DNA of 64,000 nucleotides from NCBI RefSeq assembly GCF_022458985.1, contig NC_061789.1:10732357-10796356 (forward strand), written 5' to 3'. The notes under the pieces were generated by a model. The model saw nothing but the letters and a program-made list of their open reading frames with translations, ran no database searches and had not been told where the DNA came from. Source of the DNA: Mugil cephalus. Taxonomy: Eukaryota > Chordata > Actinopteri > Mugiliformes > Mugilidae. The position numbers and the translations under genes are program-made. Of this stretch, positions 28,959 to 45,597 are shown piece after piece. The first letter of the stretch is position 1. Every line of letters begins with the position of its first letter.

Positions 28959-31560
28959 GATGAAGACCTCGCAAAGACCTATTTGACCTCCCAAGCCCCC
29001 GCATGACAAGAGATCCCCCCACCCCCCCACCCCGAACCCTTTCGCCCTAACCCCCCCCAGCCCCGACCGACTCACTCAACTGCAGCCAAAACCAGTATAC
29101 CAAAACCAGTGCCGCGCCGGCGCTCCCCTTCCCCTCGTCCGTCGCCCTCTTTCTACTCTGTGCAGCCCATCGCCCGACGAACGGTCGAAAACGCTCTCGC
29201 ATCCGTCCAGACTCTTGTCTCGCCGAAAGCCGGTGAAAGCCCCCGTGAACCCCCTCCCCCTCGGATTCATCGGGACCGCGCCACACCCGAGACGCACAGC
29301 AGTCGTCGCCCCCCCCACCTCCCCTGGGTGTCTACCCTCCTTCGTTAACATGTATCTCAATCCCTCCACTCTCTTTTTCTTTTTTTTTCTTTTTTCTTTT
29401 TAAGTGTCATGACCCCTCCAAGTGTTTGTCCTTTCCTAAGACTCAGCTCTTTGCCAGATACCAGCATCGGTCCATTCCTGCAATCCTCCACACCTCCTTA
29501 CCAGACGGACACTGAAGCTTTACATTTGTACAGAAGGACACTATTATTATCATCGTCGTCGTCGTCATCATCATCAGCGCTCTCGCCCGAGCTGTCTCCT
29601 TCGTTTTTCATATCGCATCCAGTCCTCTGCGCTTCTCTCAAGAGACAGACTCACGCCAGACAAAACATCTTCCAATCACAAAAAAAAAAAACACACACAC
29701 ACACACTTCACCAACTTACTTCTAGTTGGTGTGCTCATGCGCTCTGGTTTTTAGGCGAGGGAGGATATATCAGCGAATCAAAACATGGCTAAGGAGCACG
29801 TGGAAACTGTGCTTTCTTAAACGACACGGACAAACGCATCCTCTCCTCTTCTGCCCGTCGGCTGACGTGTGGCGTCGCTGTATTCCGCTAGAGTTCACGC
29901 AAACTTACGTTTTGGGGAGAGCGGCACAGGCGGGGTCACCTTCTATGCTGAGCGGTGAGACAAACGGGGCACCACACGGCGACCTGCCCGGCAACAGAGG
30001 GGCCGTTGGGCTCCGGTGGGTTTTGATGGTGGCTGCTCCTCTGCGTAATCATCGAGCGACGGTCGCGCGAAGCTTTACGTCGTCTGCCTTTTTAAAGTTG
30101 CTTGAATTTATATTTCTGTGGAAATCAATCTGGAAAAACAAAGCCGGTTGTGTCACCTCGTAGAGTCGTTAAGCCGACATATTCCTTCCTGTAGTGCGGT
30201 GTTTTAGCTACCGAACACTCAAGACGTTCACCAGGTAGTCGCTTACTTTGTTTGTTGCTGCAAAACCGGTAGAGCGCAGAGGGTTTATCCGAGCCTATTT
30301 ACTAAGATCACTGCCTGCTGGGAAAAAAAAACATCCAAACAAACAAAACCCCATAGCCATGAAGGGAATTCATATGTACAATGGTAGGGTGCAGCATCTG
30401 CATGCATCATTTAACGAGCAACATCCAAAGAGAACCAACAAAACAATTAGAGTTGCTTGTTCTTGTCTAAAGTTCACGTCCTGTTTGCCAGTTTTAGCTC
30501 ACACGTTGATATCGGTAACAATTCATGTGTCTTTTAATCTGAGTGTAACGGTGAACCAGTGTGTTTCCTGCAGCGTGAAGCTGCCGCAGGTTGCGAGCCT
30601 CTTACATTTTACATTATTCTTAGAATAGTTAAACCGACGATATTTAAAAGCTTCACCCTGACGTTGGCCAGTAAACGCTAAGTCACATGCTGCTTCTTGA
30701 CGCGTCCGCGAGAACTCTGGGGTTTTTTTTTTTTTGTCGTCGCTGGTCACCGGGTGGTGTGAAACGTAAACGGGGATGGGCGATCGAAAGATCTACTGGG
30801 GGCTTACGAGCGTCCTCGTGTCCCCGATACTCAGCATCGAAGGAGACCGGCGCCATCCGCCAAAAACCCTCCGAAGCCCGAGCCCCTCGGCCCCGCCGAC
30901 CTGAAACACGCCCCCTGCTGCTCCCGTTGCTCGTTCTCTTCACCCGGAACATGTTCCTACCTGAGAGGACATCGCAGCAGCTTCTCTCCAGCCAGCCGTT
31001 ACGCCGGGGCCAGATTGCTCCAACGCAGTTGGAGGAGGAAGATTTGGAGAGCGAAACCAGTAAGGACCAATGACCCAGGAGGCAGCCAGCTGGCTGCAGG
31101 AAAAGGGGGGAAGCTGTGCTGGATCGGCAGCGTCCTAGTTTACATCCTCGCTTTTCCTCCCCTCGCTTCTACTCCCAACCTCCTTTAAGACTGTGAGACT
31201 GTCACAAAAAAAGACTTCGATGTCGAGGCGCGTCCTCCCGCCTCCTCGTCCGTTCACTATGTATGACCTCCAACATATCATCGCCCCCCCAAACGGACCC
31301 GACGCCCTCGTCCCGTTTTATCAGTCAAGGAATGAAAGACTGACACATTTATGCATTGCTTCCAGTGTCACAACTATTGGAATTTATGAGTTAGGGAGTT
31401 TTAAGAGTTGAGGAAAAATGTCTCTTTGTAGGATTAACCTTTTTTTTTTGTTGTCTTTATTATTATTTTTTTTTCTTTCACAAAAAAAAACAACAACAAA
31501 CAATTAAAAAAAAAAAAAAAAAGAGAGCAAATTAAATGTGGTGGAGATGTTCCAAAAACC
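28959..31560 (+). other. Probable carm1 3' UTR
   Basis: The sequence after the carm1 stop is C-rich (28970-29340), then mixed, with no protein family visible on either strand. The best 3' end signal is ATTAAA at 31503, within an A-rich tract (31484-31523). Vertebrate CARM1 mRNAs have a long 3' UTR. No AATAAA was found here, so the end is uncertain. Confidence 0.4.
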
Positions 31561-32409
31561 TATCCTGGAATCAGGTGTTGGAGTATTTTAATTTGTTCCC
31601 TCTAGTGTGTTACGTAGGCTGTGGACACGCCAGATGTTTCCCATGTGGTAGCGAGCCTTTAGTCGTCGTCGTGTCCCCCCCACCCCCCACCCCCCACTCC
31701 CCCTTTTTGTCATAGAACCGTTGCTCTGTGTAGTCGAATAGTGGCATCCACGCTGATCATGGAAAAGTGTTTGAGGAAGACTGTGTGTCGTGTTCTGTCA
31801 TTTCTGTGTGCTGACCAACCAGTAATAACACCTTTCTCACTTGTCTCACGTCGACTCCTCTGCTCCAGACGCGGCTCGAGAAGGTCACTGTCCTAAAAAC
31901 AAAACAAAAAAAAAAAAAACTGAAGCCGCAGCTCTTTTCTTTCCTAAAATCAGCTCGGTCGTAGGATTTATGTTGGCTGCTAAGCACCGAGGGATGAGGC
32001 AGTAATTATGTAATACACAGTGGAAATGACTAATACAACAAAAAACAGTTACTAGTAATAGTTTCAGAACCACTCATCATACTTCAGATTAAGACAAAGG
32101 TTTCTTTGCCTTTCATCCATATATAAAATAACATGAGGAAAAAGACACAGACCCCAACATGTAGCCCCTGGTTCTACTTTGTTTAACACTATAACATCCT
32201 GGTACTAAACATGGACATAGCTCTGGAGGTAACACTAAAAGCTAATAACGGGTACTTTCAGGGTTAGCTAGTGGTGTGTACAACAGAACATGTCACATCT
32301 GGATCATGTCAACAGCAGCAGCTGTGGGAGGCTTATGCTACAAGTAGCATCGTGACATGCTGTTAAAAGTGTTAGCATGCTAACGTTTGTATTGAACATA
32401 ATGGGAAAG

Positions 32410-32790
32410 CCATTTAGTTTTTTCGTTCCCTTGCGTTAAAGTAATTTTTTTTTTTACTTGTTTCTTCTTGATATATTTTTCCATCACTCATCTTTTTTTT
32501 GCGTTACTCAGTCATTTTTTTTGTTCCCTGCCAATAAGGTTTGTGTTCCCTTGAAGTATGTTCCCTGTTTTTTTCTCAGTTAGGTTTTTTTTTTTTGTTT
32601 CCTCTCAGTCAGTTTTGCCTTCCCTTGCATTTTTTCGTCTCTTGCATTATTGCTGCATTGCCTTTTTCTATTATTTTTTCCTCCTTGCAACAAGTTTCGC
32701 GTTCACCACACAAAAGTATCCTCAATACTTTTTCTTTCCCTTCCTTTTTTTTTTTTTTTTTTGCCTTCCTTTGCGTTAAACCTCACAAAC
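32410..32790. repeat. Degenerate T/C-rich tandem repeat
   Basis: Motifs TTCCCTTG, TCAGTYA, GCGTTA and long T runs recur at irregular spacing. CCTTGCGTTAA near 32430 and CCTTTGCGTTAA near 32768 bracket the block. It looks like an old, decayed array. Confidence 0.5.
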
Positions 32791-33779
32791 CCTTCACAGT
32801 ATTTATTTTCCACTCCCCCATGATCCAGTAAAGAGTTGAGCGGTTCGCCCTGTCCACTTACACTTTAAGGCACAGGTCTTCAAAAAACATTGCTTTATGG
32901 AAACTGCACATTCCGCAAAACTGAGCGATGATGTGACGCTTTACATGATCATGATTTATTTAAAAAAAATCCACAAACGGGTGCAGCTACTGGCTGTGAG
33001 CACAGCTGCAGCCTCCCCCCCCCCGGCTGTGATTGCTCAAGCTGTGGCTGTTTATATGATTACAGATCACTCCTCAGCCGCGTTTCAGGCTCATTCGGCG
33101 AAAACATCAGGACCGAGCCGCAGCTCGACCGATCGTAGCGTTACAGCCAGTGTGAAGTGAAGGCGGCCGCAACGGGTCGGAGGGTTGGGTGTTAATCTCA
33201 CCCGAAGTTTATTTATCGAATGTCAGTGTGAAACAATACAGGTAAACGTCTTGCACAGGTCTGGGGAGTTCACCTGGGACCAGGTAGGAGCTGTTCGGTC
33301 CATGTTAACGCTTATACAGCAGGTTAGAGTCACCGCCTGGAGTAGTGGCCTATATTTACAACCACAGGTATGAGTGACCCGAAAAACAAAAATCTTTCAG
33401 TATTGCTCCAGGATTTCATCCCATTTCCTCATGTTGTTGCTTAAATCGGTTTCTCTTAGAAAGCTTCTCTCTGAGTCATATGTGGTGGGAGTCGAGATGA
33501 TCACGAGGCCGGCTTAGCGAGGGGAGGCCTCCTCGTGTGGAGACTTCGAGGACAGATGGGTAGTGAAAATCAGTATGGTGATACCAAATGTTCAGCCGAG
33601 AGTGATGTAGTCTAAATTATAACAAGACGGCTGAGTCAATGAACAGAAACCGCCGCCATCTGGTTTTGCGGGAATAACCTGAGAGATGTTGGAGCCAAAC
33701 GTGTCAATCAGTGCTGCTTTCTGGGTGTTTCTCATACTTCACCTCTGTATTTCCACGGGCCGTAACCAGTCCATGTCCA

Positions 33780-34480
33780 AGGGTGTTGGATCAGTCAATC
33801 ATTGACCAAGTACGGTCCCAGTTCAAAGTACACGTCAGACCAAGTACAGTCGAAATACCCAGATGTGCTCTTGGTACCCAGATATCCCAGAATGCATTTC
33901 ACAGGTGTCATCGAGTGCGCTGCTGTTCCAGTTCCACAATGACTGTCTCGCGTAGCTTCCGTCCTCCAGAGTTCGTACTTCAAAATAAGACTTTTTAATA
34001 TCTGAGCTACCAAGTATGGAAGTCTAATACGTGCATACGTGGTGTTGATACTCAGAAACTGCTGCCAATTCAAGAAGTTCTCAAAGTCTCCTGAATGTCA
34101 CACTGGTGAAGTCTGTTCCAAGTATCGCGTCAATGGAGACGAGTAAAATTTCTAATTTCAAGTCATTTAAGATGAATCCAGAGTCGAAGCTAAGTTTGAA
34201 GTCAGTCAAGCACGTGCAAGGATCAAGTTAAGTTGGTTAAGTCTGACGATGGTGAAGTCAAAACCAGTTGAAGGTGATGCTTACAAGGAAAGCCAAGTTG
34301 GTCCATGAGTGATTCTTACGCCAGTCAAGGTGTTTAAAAAGCTAAGACAAAGCTTAGTTTAACGTCAGTGAAGTATTGAGTCAAACCTTAAATCCATTAA
34401 GTTCAGGCCAGTTGTCTGTCAGTCGAGTCTTGTCTTGTCTATAGTTCCTTGTAATAAGTCCTTGACTAAGTCCAGACACT
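33780..34480. repeat. AAGTC-rich low-complexity block
   Basis: Variants of AAGTC, AAGTT and CAAGTA recur every 10-25 bases, often as AAGTCAGTCAAG or similar. There is no open frame of note. It resembles an ancient, heavily mutated pentamer-based satellite. Confidence 0.45.
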
Positions 34481-35551
34481 GTGAAGCGGAGATTACAGGA
34501 GTAATAACAAACAATACGGATGAAATATTCTAGATTTATTAACAAAAACCCCTAAATTGCATCACAGTAGGGAATAAATACCATCACTTCACTATACATG
34601 AACCATTTCAGAAAATTTTCAAGAAACCATGATGCAAACAAAGAAGAGTGAAGGTTCAGTTCTGAGGAGAGGTGATGTGGTGCATCACACATTCATAACA
34701 AAGTACTAGCATCTGGAATGACTCCCGTTCTCACACATGTGGCTGACGCACACGGCGTTCATGGGAGAACTTTGACAAGGTGCAGTGTTTTGACTCTGAG
34801 CACTGATCTAGTCTCGACTGTAACAGCGGCTGAGTAACAGGACTAAGCGTGCAAACAAAATACTGACGACTTCGTTCACCTTCTATGGTCAGAATTCATG
34901 TCAGCGTCATCGTTTTTCTAGGTAAGTATTTAACAAGTGCTGGATGAGAATTTAAGGGACATTTACAATTTAACATCTGGAGACTTCGACTTCCAGCAAT
35001 AACTTTCATTTAAGCACATAATGAATATGGACCGAAAGCGTCAAAAACTGAACCTAATAAATAAATTAATATGCTATGAAGAGGACCAGAGGTAGAAATA
35101 TTTAAATTTGCTTCCATATATATGTAACTCTATATTAATTAACCTACTTATTTATTTTCCAATTTTTATAAACTGGACAATGATCTAAAAAGAAAAAGAA
35201 AATAGATGAAAGTAATTAGTGTAGCTCCAGTTGCACTGTCCAAAAGAAAGAGGTAATTGTGCAACTTTGATCATAAGAATAAACATCCCAGAAGTGTAGA
35301 AAATAAATTAGGGACACGCAAACAATAAATACATTTATCTTGCTAGGTTTCAAAGCTGAGGGACAATGTTAGTGTGTTTTCCTGTATAGTGTGTGTGTGT
35401 CTTAGTAGCCTTTGATTATTACTTTTGAAGTTGTGTTGCTGAAACTGGGGAGTCACGTCCGATGCACCACATCATTAAATGTCACAGTAGCTACTTCAGT
35501 GAACAAATGAAGTAAAAAGAAGAACTAGCTGTGGGTAAATTAATGTAACAA

Positions 35552-35575
35552 CCACACACACACACACACACACAC
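35552..35575. repeat. (CA)n microsatellite
   Basis: Twelve CA units, just beyond the yipf2 stop codon on its 3' side. Confidence 0.9.
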
Positions 35576-35710
35576 GCATCCCGTCGCTTCGTCACAGAAG
35601 CGCACGACAACTCATACAACGGCAATAATCAACATTGCCTCGGCCTGTTCGCACATGGTTTTAATGTCGATCTGACTCCAGACGTAACGAACCACCTTCC
35701 TCTGTGTTCG

Positions 35711-39071
<3,361 letters not shown>

Positions 39072-39808
39072 ACAGCAACCTCAAGCAAGACCTTAGAGAA
39101 AATGAACACATGTAAAGGATATGGGAATGAAAAAGTCTGTCACTTAATATGTGATATGTATATGAAATAATCATTTTTAACTGTTTGTCAAAAAGACAAG
39201 CTACAATCTATAGCTACAGTAGCGTAGGGTAAACCAACCTGTCTTCAAGAGGATGTCCACTTTGCTAGCAGAGAGAGCTAATGGTAGCTAGGTAAAACGT
39301 ACTTATTTGAAGGAAGCTAGCGTGAATGTGTAGCGATATCGCCTCTATCGATTAAAGTTATTAAACTGATAGAAAACAATGACAATAACCTGCTAACAGT
39401 TGTCTTTCATAGCTAACGCAACCGATGCTGAGGCTGCTGTCACCATTGACTGTCACATATGGCTTCCGGTACACGTCACCACGTAAACAAAGCCTCCACG
39501 TGACCAGTTTCTTAAAAGAAAAAAAAGGGAAATACAATTATTACCGTACTTCTGGGTGCAATGTCGCAGAATTCAGTGTAGATTTACACAACATGTATAT
39601 ATTTTATAAATTTAGATTTTTATTTCTGAAATTGTGTTCAAGTGATAAAAAGCGGAACGTTGGCGAGGATTCGAGATTTCTGGTCGGAAGCATAAAACCG
39701 AGTCACCCGAGAGACGCCATTTTGGCTCCATGTGAGCTCCCCGGCTTGACAGTTAGGATGTCAATAGCTGCCTGAAGGTTACCGTCGTGGTGAATAACGT
39801 GATTCCAA
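39072..39808. promoter_or_regulatory. Bidirectional promoter region of yipf2 and timm29
   Basis: The start codons of two divergent genes are 737 bases apart. A YY1-like site (GCCATTTTGG, 39716-39725) lies 90 bases before the timm29 start. A non-coding 5' exon of yipf2 is likely, because plausible acceptors (TTGAG, CTAAG on the - strand) directly precede its start codon. No TATA box is apparent. Confidence 0.5.
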
Positions 39809-41671
39809 ATGGCTTCGTTGCGTGTGTCCAGGAGGATGCTCTGCGCTGCGGCAGAGGCTGCAGCACCAGCTCCGGCTTCGGCTCCGGTCGCCACCAGCCG
39901 CTGGGAAAGACTGAAAAACAGTAAAGCGGGTGAGAATCGAGTTAGCATGCTAGCTAGTAAGTGTGAAGGGAGCAGCTCTAAAAAAGCTCAGGTTTGACAT
40001 GGAATTTTTCATAGTTTATTATGTTGCCCAGTTAATTAGTAATAGTCTTTGAACAGGGTAACTTTTGAGACCGTGTCCTAATTATTTTAATGATTCAAGT
40101 AGCATGTGCGACGAAATAAAATGCCTATATTAGCCTGCATCACCAGATGTTGGTGAGAACATCCATCAGCTGATTATTTTCTAATCTGAAAGTGCAACCT
40201 ACTACACACACAGTCTCAGAAGTTGATACATCCTTTCATTTTCATTTCGTTTTAATTATGCAAAAATGTCATTGCGCATTTATCATTTTAATAGTAAACG
40301 TGCCAATGTTAGCTACCTGGCTGATTTTCAACTGGAGTCCTTTTGGTAAGATGTTTTAAAAATCATTGCTACAATTACAAAACAAGAGGAGTCATTCATG
40401 ACTATAAACTAGGTATTAGCCTTTAGGCTAGCTCAAAGCTAAAATAATTACCAAGTTAAAACAAATAAAGCAACCAAAACAATAGATGACAACATAAACA
40501 GAGCAATAGGCAACAACATGCAGATTCAGTTTCCCTGCTTCACTGCAAACTTAACACAGGGAGTTCTTGCCTCAGTTTACATCGGATCCCAATATAACAG
40601 TGCAGCTTCACGACTGTTATAATATTCAGTTTATGTTGAAACAGTGTCAGAAGGTGGTGATTTACTACCATGATCTGGTGCTGTTAAACAGGATTGAATT
40701 AAACACATATGTGTTCATAGTTGGAACCCTTTGAGGAGGTCATACAATGCTAACACAGATGTGTTGTCACCATTGAAATAAACAACATACATACGCTCTG
40801 ATACATTTTTGCTTTTGACTTATAATTCCGACTGAGCTGCAAATCCAAAAACGAAAAGAAAGGTGAGTAAGAAGATGTAGTGCCTCCACATGCCTACATA
40901 TAAATCGACTATTCACAGCAGAATTAGGAAGTCTCAGGGCGAACAGTTGCACATACCCTTACACCCCTACATCTCAAGTTTCTCCTTGTGCCTGCAGCTG
41001 TGTGGTGTCGCAGCCTCGTCTCTGACTACAAAGAGGCGTGCAAGGAGATTTTCGTCGGCGCCTGGGAGAAGCCGCTGAAAGCCTCGGCGTATGCGACCCT
41101 GCTGGCCGGGGCCGGGGCCTGCTTCTACACCAAACCCGACCGCTCGTCCTTTGAGGCCGACCTGCTGGACCGCTCCAACCAGCTCTGCCTGCTGTCGCCG
41201 TGGATCCGCAGCGGCACCTCCGACGGCCACGTTCAGACTCTAGTCAAGCTCCGCAACGAGGGCCGGCTCCACCACGCCAGCATGGGCCTTCTCTCCGTGA
41301 TGTACCGCACCGACTACGACCCCGACGCCACGCTGTACGAAGCCCAGTGCTCCAATCTGTCAGTGCCCTGGAGAGAGCTCCCTCAGAGGGTTTTAGATGT
41401 AGGGTTCGCGGGCCGCTGGTGGGTCTTGGACTCAAAGATGAAGAACTACGACGTGAACGAGGAGGAGTTCAAGCATCTGCCTGCACACATGCAAACGACG
41501 ACGCCGCCCAGCGTTCAGGAGGTGGAAAGGAACGAGAGGTTGCACAAGGAGTCGTGGTTGGCGCTGAAGATGGAGGACGAGGAGACGCAAACAAATGTGG
41601 TGGACAGAAAACAAAGCGTCAGTGACCTGAGTCAAATAAAACCTGTGGAGGAGCAACAGACTCAAGCTTAA
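39809..41671 (+). CDS. timm29: Mitochondrial import inner membrane translocase subunit Tim29 (2 exons)
   Basis: TIMM29 is a metazoan subunit of the TIM22 complex, which inserts carrier proteins into the inner mitochondrial membrane. Exons 39809-39929 and 40998-41671 join in frame to give 264 residues (human 260). Exon 1 encodes an Arg/Ala-rich presequence-like N terminus ending SRWERLKNSKAG. Exon 2 carries SLVSDYKEACKEIFVGAWEK, then a hydrophobic membrane segment (ASAYATLLAGAGACFY) and the conserved soluble part with LCLLSPWIRSGTSD, MGLLSVMYR and RWWVLDSKMKNYDVNEEEF. It ends in a variable acidic tail. Head-to-head with yipf2, as in human. Confident. Confidence 0.95.
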
Positions 41672-41825
41672 CAAGCTGAACTCAGTAGTATATATTCTTA
41701 TAACCAGTTTCAGCTGGGAACTGTGTCCTGCTAAAACAAAAGAGGATCCCTGAATTTTCTTTGTATTTACTTCATGTTACTTCACAGAAAGTATTGGAAA
41801 TCATTCGTACCATGAACCATGTGTC

Positions 41826-41831
41826 AATAAA
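41826..41831 (+). terminator. Polyadenylation signal AATAAA of timm29
   Basis: AATAAA lies 155 bases after the stop codon, followed by a TG/T-rich downstream element. Confidence 0.75.
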
Positions 41832-41894
41832 TGTCATTGTCTCTTCTTTTAACGTACAGACTTTCTCGTTGCATATATATAAATATCTATATTA

Positions 41895-41960
41895 CACATA
41901 CACACATCAGGCATAACATTATGACCCTTGTGCATCCAAGAGAGACTCATCAGAAAATGG
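41895..41960 (-). mobile_element. End of an interspersed repeat (CATAATGTTATGCCTG family)
   Basis: CAGGCATAACATTATGACC is the reverse complement of the end found at 52389-52408. The family is common in fish genomes; class not determined. Only the terminal part is recognisable. Confidence 0.55.
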
Positions 41961-42568
41961 ACACGGGCCTTTTCAGGGTGAAATGATGACATCCATCCTC
42001 ATATAAAGGGATATTAGGTCATAAACATTCAATTAAGTATTTTAATTGGTTTGGTTATAGTAATGTGTGGCTCAATATGCTACAGACCATAACTGCCATA
42101 AAACAGCCCCTAAATGTTTTATTTCTCTGATTCACTGCTTTATTCTCAATAACGCTGCTCCCTCTGTTCATGCTCTTATAGCTGACCATTGTTGAGTTCT
42201 CAGTTAAATTTATGAGCATTTAATTTATCCACATTGAATACAGTTTTTTTTTTCTAAACGATACAAAATTGCCTTGCTGTCAGAGGGATACGTAGTTAAT
42301 CACTGGTTCAGTGTTGCAGTAGATCGTCTGGGAAGGGGTGACTCTGACCTCTAACACTGATAACCCGACCACAAGGAGAAGGAGAGTGCACCGTAATGAG
42401 GTCGAAGGTGACTCATGGGTGTCACTAATGTGACTCACTGGCAGAGGCTATCGGATGTCATGCGGAGGAAGTCACGGGTCAGGGGCCAGTGTGTGGTTTT
42501 CAAAAGCCGGGCCTAATTGTTTTATCGCTGAATTTCTGTCCCGAGGACAAATGGCAGGTTTATGTGTC

Positions 42569-42586
42569 GCCACCAGAGGGCGCCCT
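42569..42586 (+). promoter_or_regulatory. Strong CTCF-like motif after timm29
   Basis: GCCACCAGAGGGCGCCCT closely fits the CTCF consensus in + orientation. It marks the passage from the gene-dense block to the gene-poor stretch. Confidence 0.5.
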
Positions 42587-45500
42587 AGTGCAAATGCATG
42601 AGCGCAGCCCCGCCGGGGTTTATTGTACCAGTGTGGAACGGCAATATAGGCACCGTGTGAAGCAGCTCTCTTATAATGTATCCAGTTTGATTTATTTTTT
42701 TATAAATTTAAAGGTGAAGACAAACATATTCCAGCTTCAGTGCAGTTACAACAACTCTTAACGGTGTCCAGTCAAATGTAGCACAGCTAGAATTTAGCAA
42801 AAATCAATATACATCCACTAATGCATTTGAATGATGTTGATATTGGAAGTTGGTTATCTTTATTTTATTGTTATTAGTTTACACATACATAAATAATTCA
42901 GAGAAGCACCGTAGAAAACAAACAATGTGGGGAAGTGAAAAAAAACCCTCAAAAGAGTTTATTCTAGGCACCTTCAGTATGAGAATGACACTATTTAAGG
43001 AGAAAGAAAAAGAGAAAAAAAAGAGTTTTTTCTTCTCCAGATGCATAAACGAAAAAGAAAAGCGCATTGCTTTGAAAATTCTGTGTGCAACCACCTCGTA
43101 AGAATAGAATCACTGTGGATTATATTTCATGTGTAGTCTGTAGATTTTCTGCATGGCCATCTAAAGAAACAGTCCGCACCGACCCCCATGAACGTGGGGA
43201 GGGTGACGAGATTTACGTCGTGAGGGTTCACACCAGCGTCGAAACAATGAATTGGCACTGACCATATTGACATGCTGAGGTTGAGCATTCCCTCGTGAAC
43301 TTGGGAGGACGTTTTTAATTAGCTGGTTAGCGTGATAAAATCTGCTAATTAGCACTAAACGCAAAGTACAGGTGAGGGCGAACACCATTCATTTTCTGAG
43401 TAAATGCTTGTGGATGAAAGATAAAATGTGCAAATGTGGACTGCTCTGCGACGTGCGAGGCTAACATTTTTATTAACATCTAACCCTGCTTCTGCTTTCA
43501 AGCGCTTGATCAGTCAAAGATCAGTTGAATTGTTCCCTGTCGCTGCACTAAACAAAAAAAGGGGGAACTTCCTTCAACAGTTACACAAACTACGGAAAGG
43601 TTCATGCAGTCCAAAGGCAGGAACCTGCCTTTTTCTTTAGTAAAAGACACTCGGACCACAGATGTAAACCTCCCGACGGCACTAGAAGAATGATCTGTGT
43701 GTCATGAAAGTTTGTTACAATTCAAGTTATGATGCATAATTTTTATGGCAGTCGGTTGGACTGACCAACCAAGGAATAGACAGAGGTCACACTAAAGCTC
43801 TTGGTGCTTATGTTCGTTAGTTATATGCTTCATTGTAAACGTCATCTCAAGTTCATACGCTAGTTTAGCTTTTATTCGAAAGAGCGCATCACAGTAGAAA
43901 AAGATGATCTTGCTTTGTGTCCGTAAAAGCCGCCCTCTCCACCCCATCCCCCTGTGTTGCATCCTTTCAGGCTTCCTCTGTCTGCATCTCCCTCCATCTT
44001 TGCCTTATGGCCTCTATCGACCCCTGCACTCCCATCCATCCTGCCCCCTCCTCCACTCAGACAGCGGGTCTGTCGGTCCAAGGGGTCAGCGAGGGCGGTC
44101 ACTGTCAGGTGGTGTTTGCAAAACACGCTTGCTTCTTTTTTCTTGCTTCTTTCCGTGCAAAAGACAAGGCTGTTGACGGCGTTGCAAAAAAAGAGTCTTC
44201 ACGAATGCCCCATTCTTACTTTCATAACTGATCTTTGGAGGTATTCCCTTTCACCTAATTGTTTGAAAACTCTTAATTATGTCCACTTTCCTCTGAGGAA
44301 ATCTGGGGATTTGGGAAGTTCACTTAGGAGCTGCAGCTAAAGCGCTCCGTGCTTTTCTCTCAGTGCTACAACGTCAAGTTCTCAAGCGTGAGTTCGAGTG
44401 ACTTCAGGAACGAGGCTGTCGCTGAGAGCTTCCTCTACCTTGTCTACACTCGAGCCCAGACAAACGAGAGCAGGAGGTGATGGAGAAGGCAGAGGAGGGG
44501 GTGGGGGGGGAGAAAAACAACAGAAAATGAAGGGGGTGGGGATGGATGTCTGGCCACCATGTTGACCTCATTGACCACTGCTGGACCAGGCTCTTCTACA
44601 CAATGGCGCACACACGTACTGAGCGACCTAATCAATATGTAACTAAGGGTGGAGGGAGGATGATGGAGAGAGTGGGTGATACACGGCGGAAGATGGAGGA
44701 GGAAGGCGAAGGAAGAGTGTAAATGGAAATACATGTAGAGTGCAGCCGAATCAAATACAAGTGGGATAAAACTGTAAGGACCAGGAACAGCAGCCAAGAT
44801 GACGGCGAAAGACGGCAAAAACTTGAACTTTGCAAGGAAACAAAAAATCTCCAGAGCCGCCGAAGTCCTGACATCAGTTTGAACGAGATAAAATACGCTG
44901 ACATTTTCCAGTATTATTAAAAAGTAAAATCTTGCATGTGAAAACACCAATGTAGCATTTAACGAGGCCCATTTCACATCATATGTCGACATGACACAAA
45001 CACCTGTGATTTTAAGATAAAATTCAGTCTTTCATGTGTGGAACATTTTATAATCTCCTGTGTGAGTTCATATTTCTCACATATTTCAAGTGGTTTTCAA
45101 ATGATTCATGTTTCCACGAGATACAGGCGCAAATGATTTTGAGATATGCACTTGTCAAAAGGTCATACAGCTCTGTGTCAGATACATTTGTGTCACCGTT
45201 TCACAAGTAAGTGACTTTGTGGGAAGGCCAGCGTTCATGTATTGTGTCCTGTTGTTGTTGTTCTCAGAAATGGTCAAGGTTAATATGTTATTCTGTAAAC
45301 ATATTTTCTCATTATTTCATAATTTCTAGGTGGAAAATTATGATATTCACAGCCGCCTCATCCTTTTATTATGCCTTTGTGTTTCCTACGTTAGCTACGT
45401 TACTCGGCCGTTAGCATGCTAATCTCTTAGCCACAGTGGCTTCCAGACACCAACAGTTGATTGGCAGTGGTGTTTTCACAACTCAAGGTGGGTTTATACT

Positions 45501-45597
45501 CCTGCAGTGTGTTCACAAGGAGCCTATACTGGAGCTGGCTCGCAGGTGTAAGAGTTTATATTTGTGCGCTGGTTTGTTATCATCAATACAATTATGA

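Larger units (their letters stand above)
31561..35710. other. Intergenic DNA between carm1 and yipf2
   Basis: No gene was recognised. It contains a T/C-rich degenerate repeat block (32410-32790), a C run at 33017-33026, and an AAGTC-rich block (33780-34480). The part next to 35710 probably holds the yipf2 3' UTR; several TTTATT strings (AATAAA on the - strand), for example near 34535 and 35150, could end it. Confidence 0.5.

Noticed and set aside
29409-30163. Open frames of 127 and 145 codons after carm1
   Set aside because: They lie in the probable carm1 3' UTR, are rich in Ser and contain a CA microsatellite, with no family resemblance.
44444-44992. 182-codon open frame on the - strand
   Set aside because: It is driven by C/T-rich low-complexity DNA. 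The translation is rich in Leu, Ser, Pro and His without any domain, and no splice or polyA context supports it.
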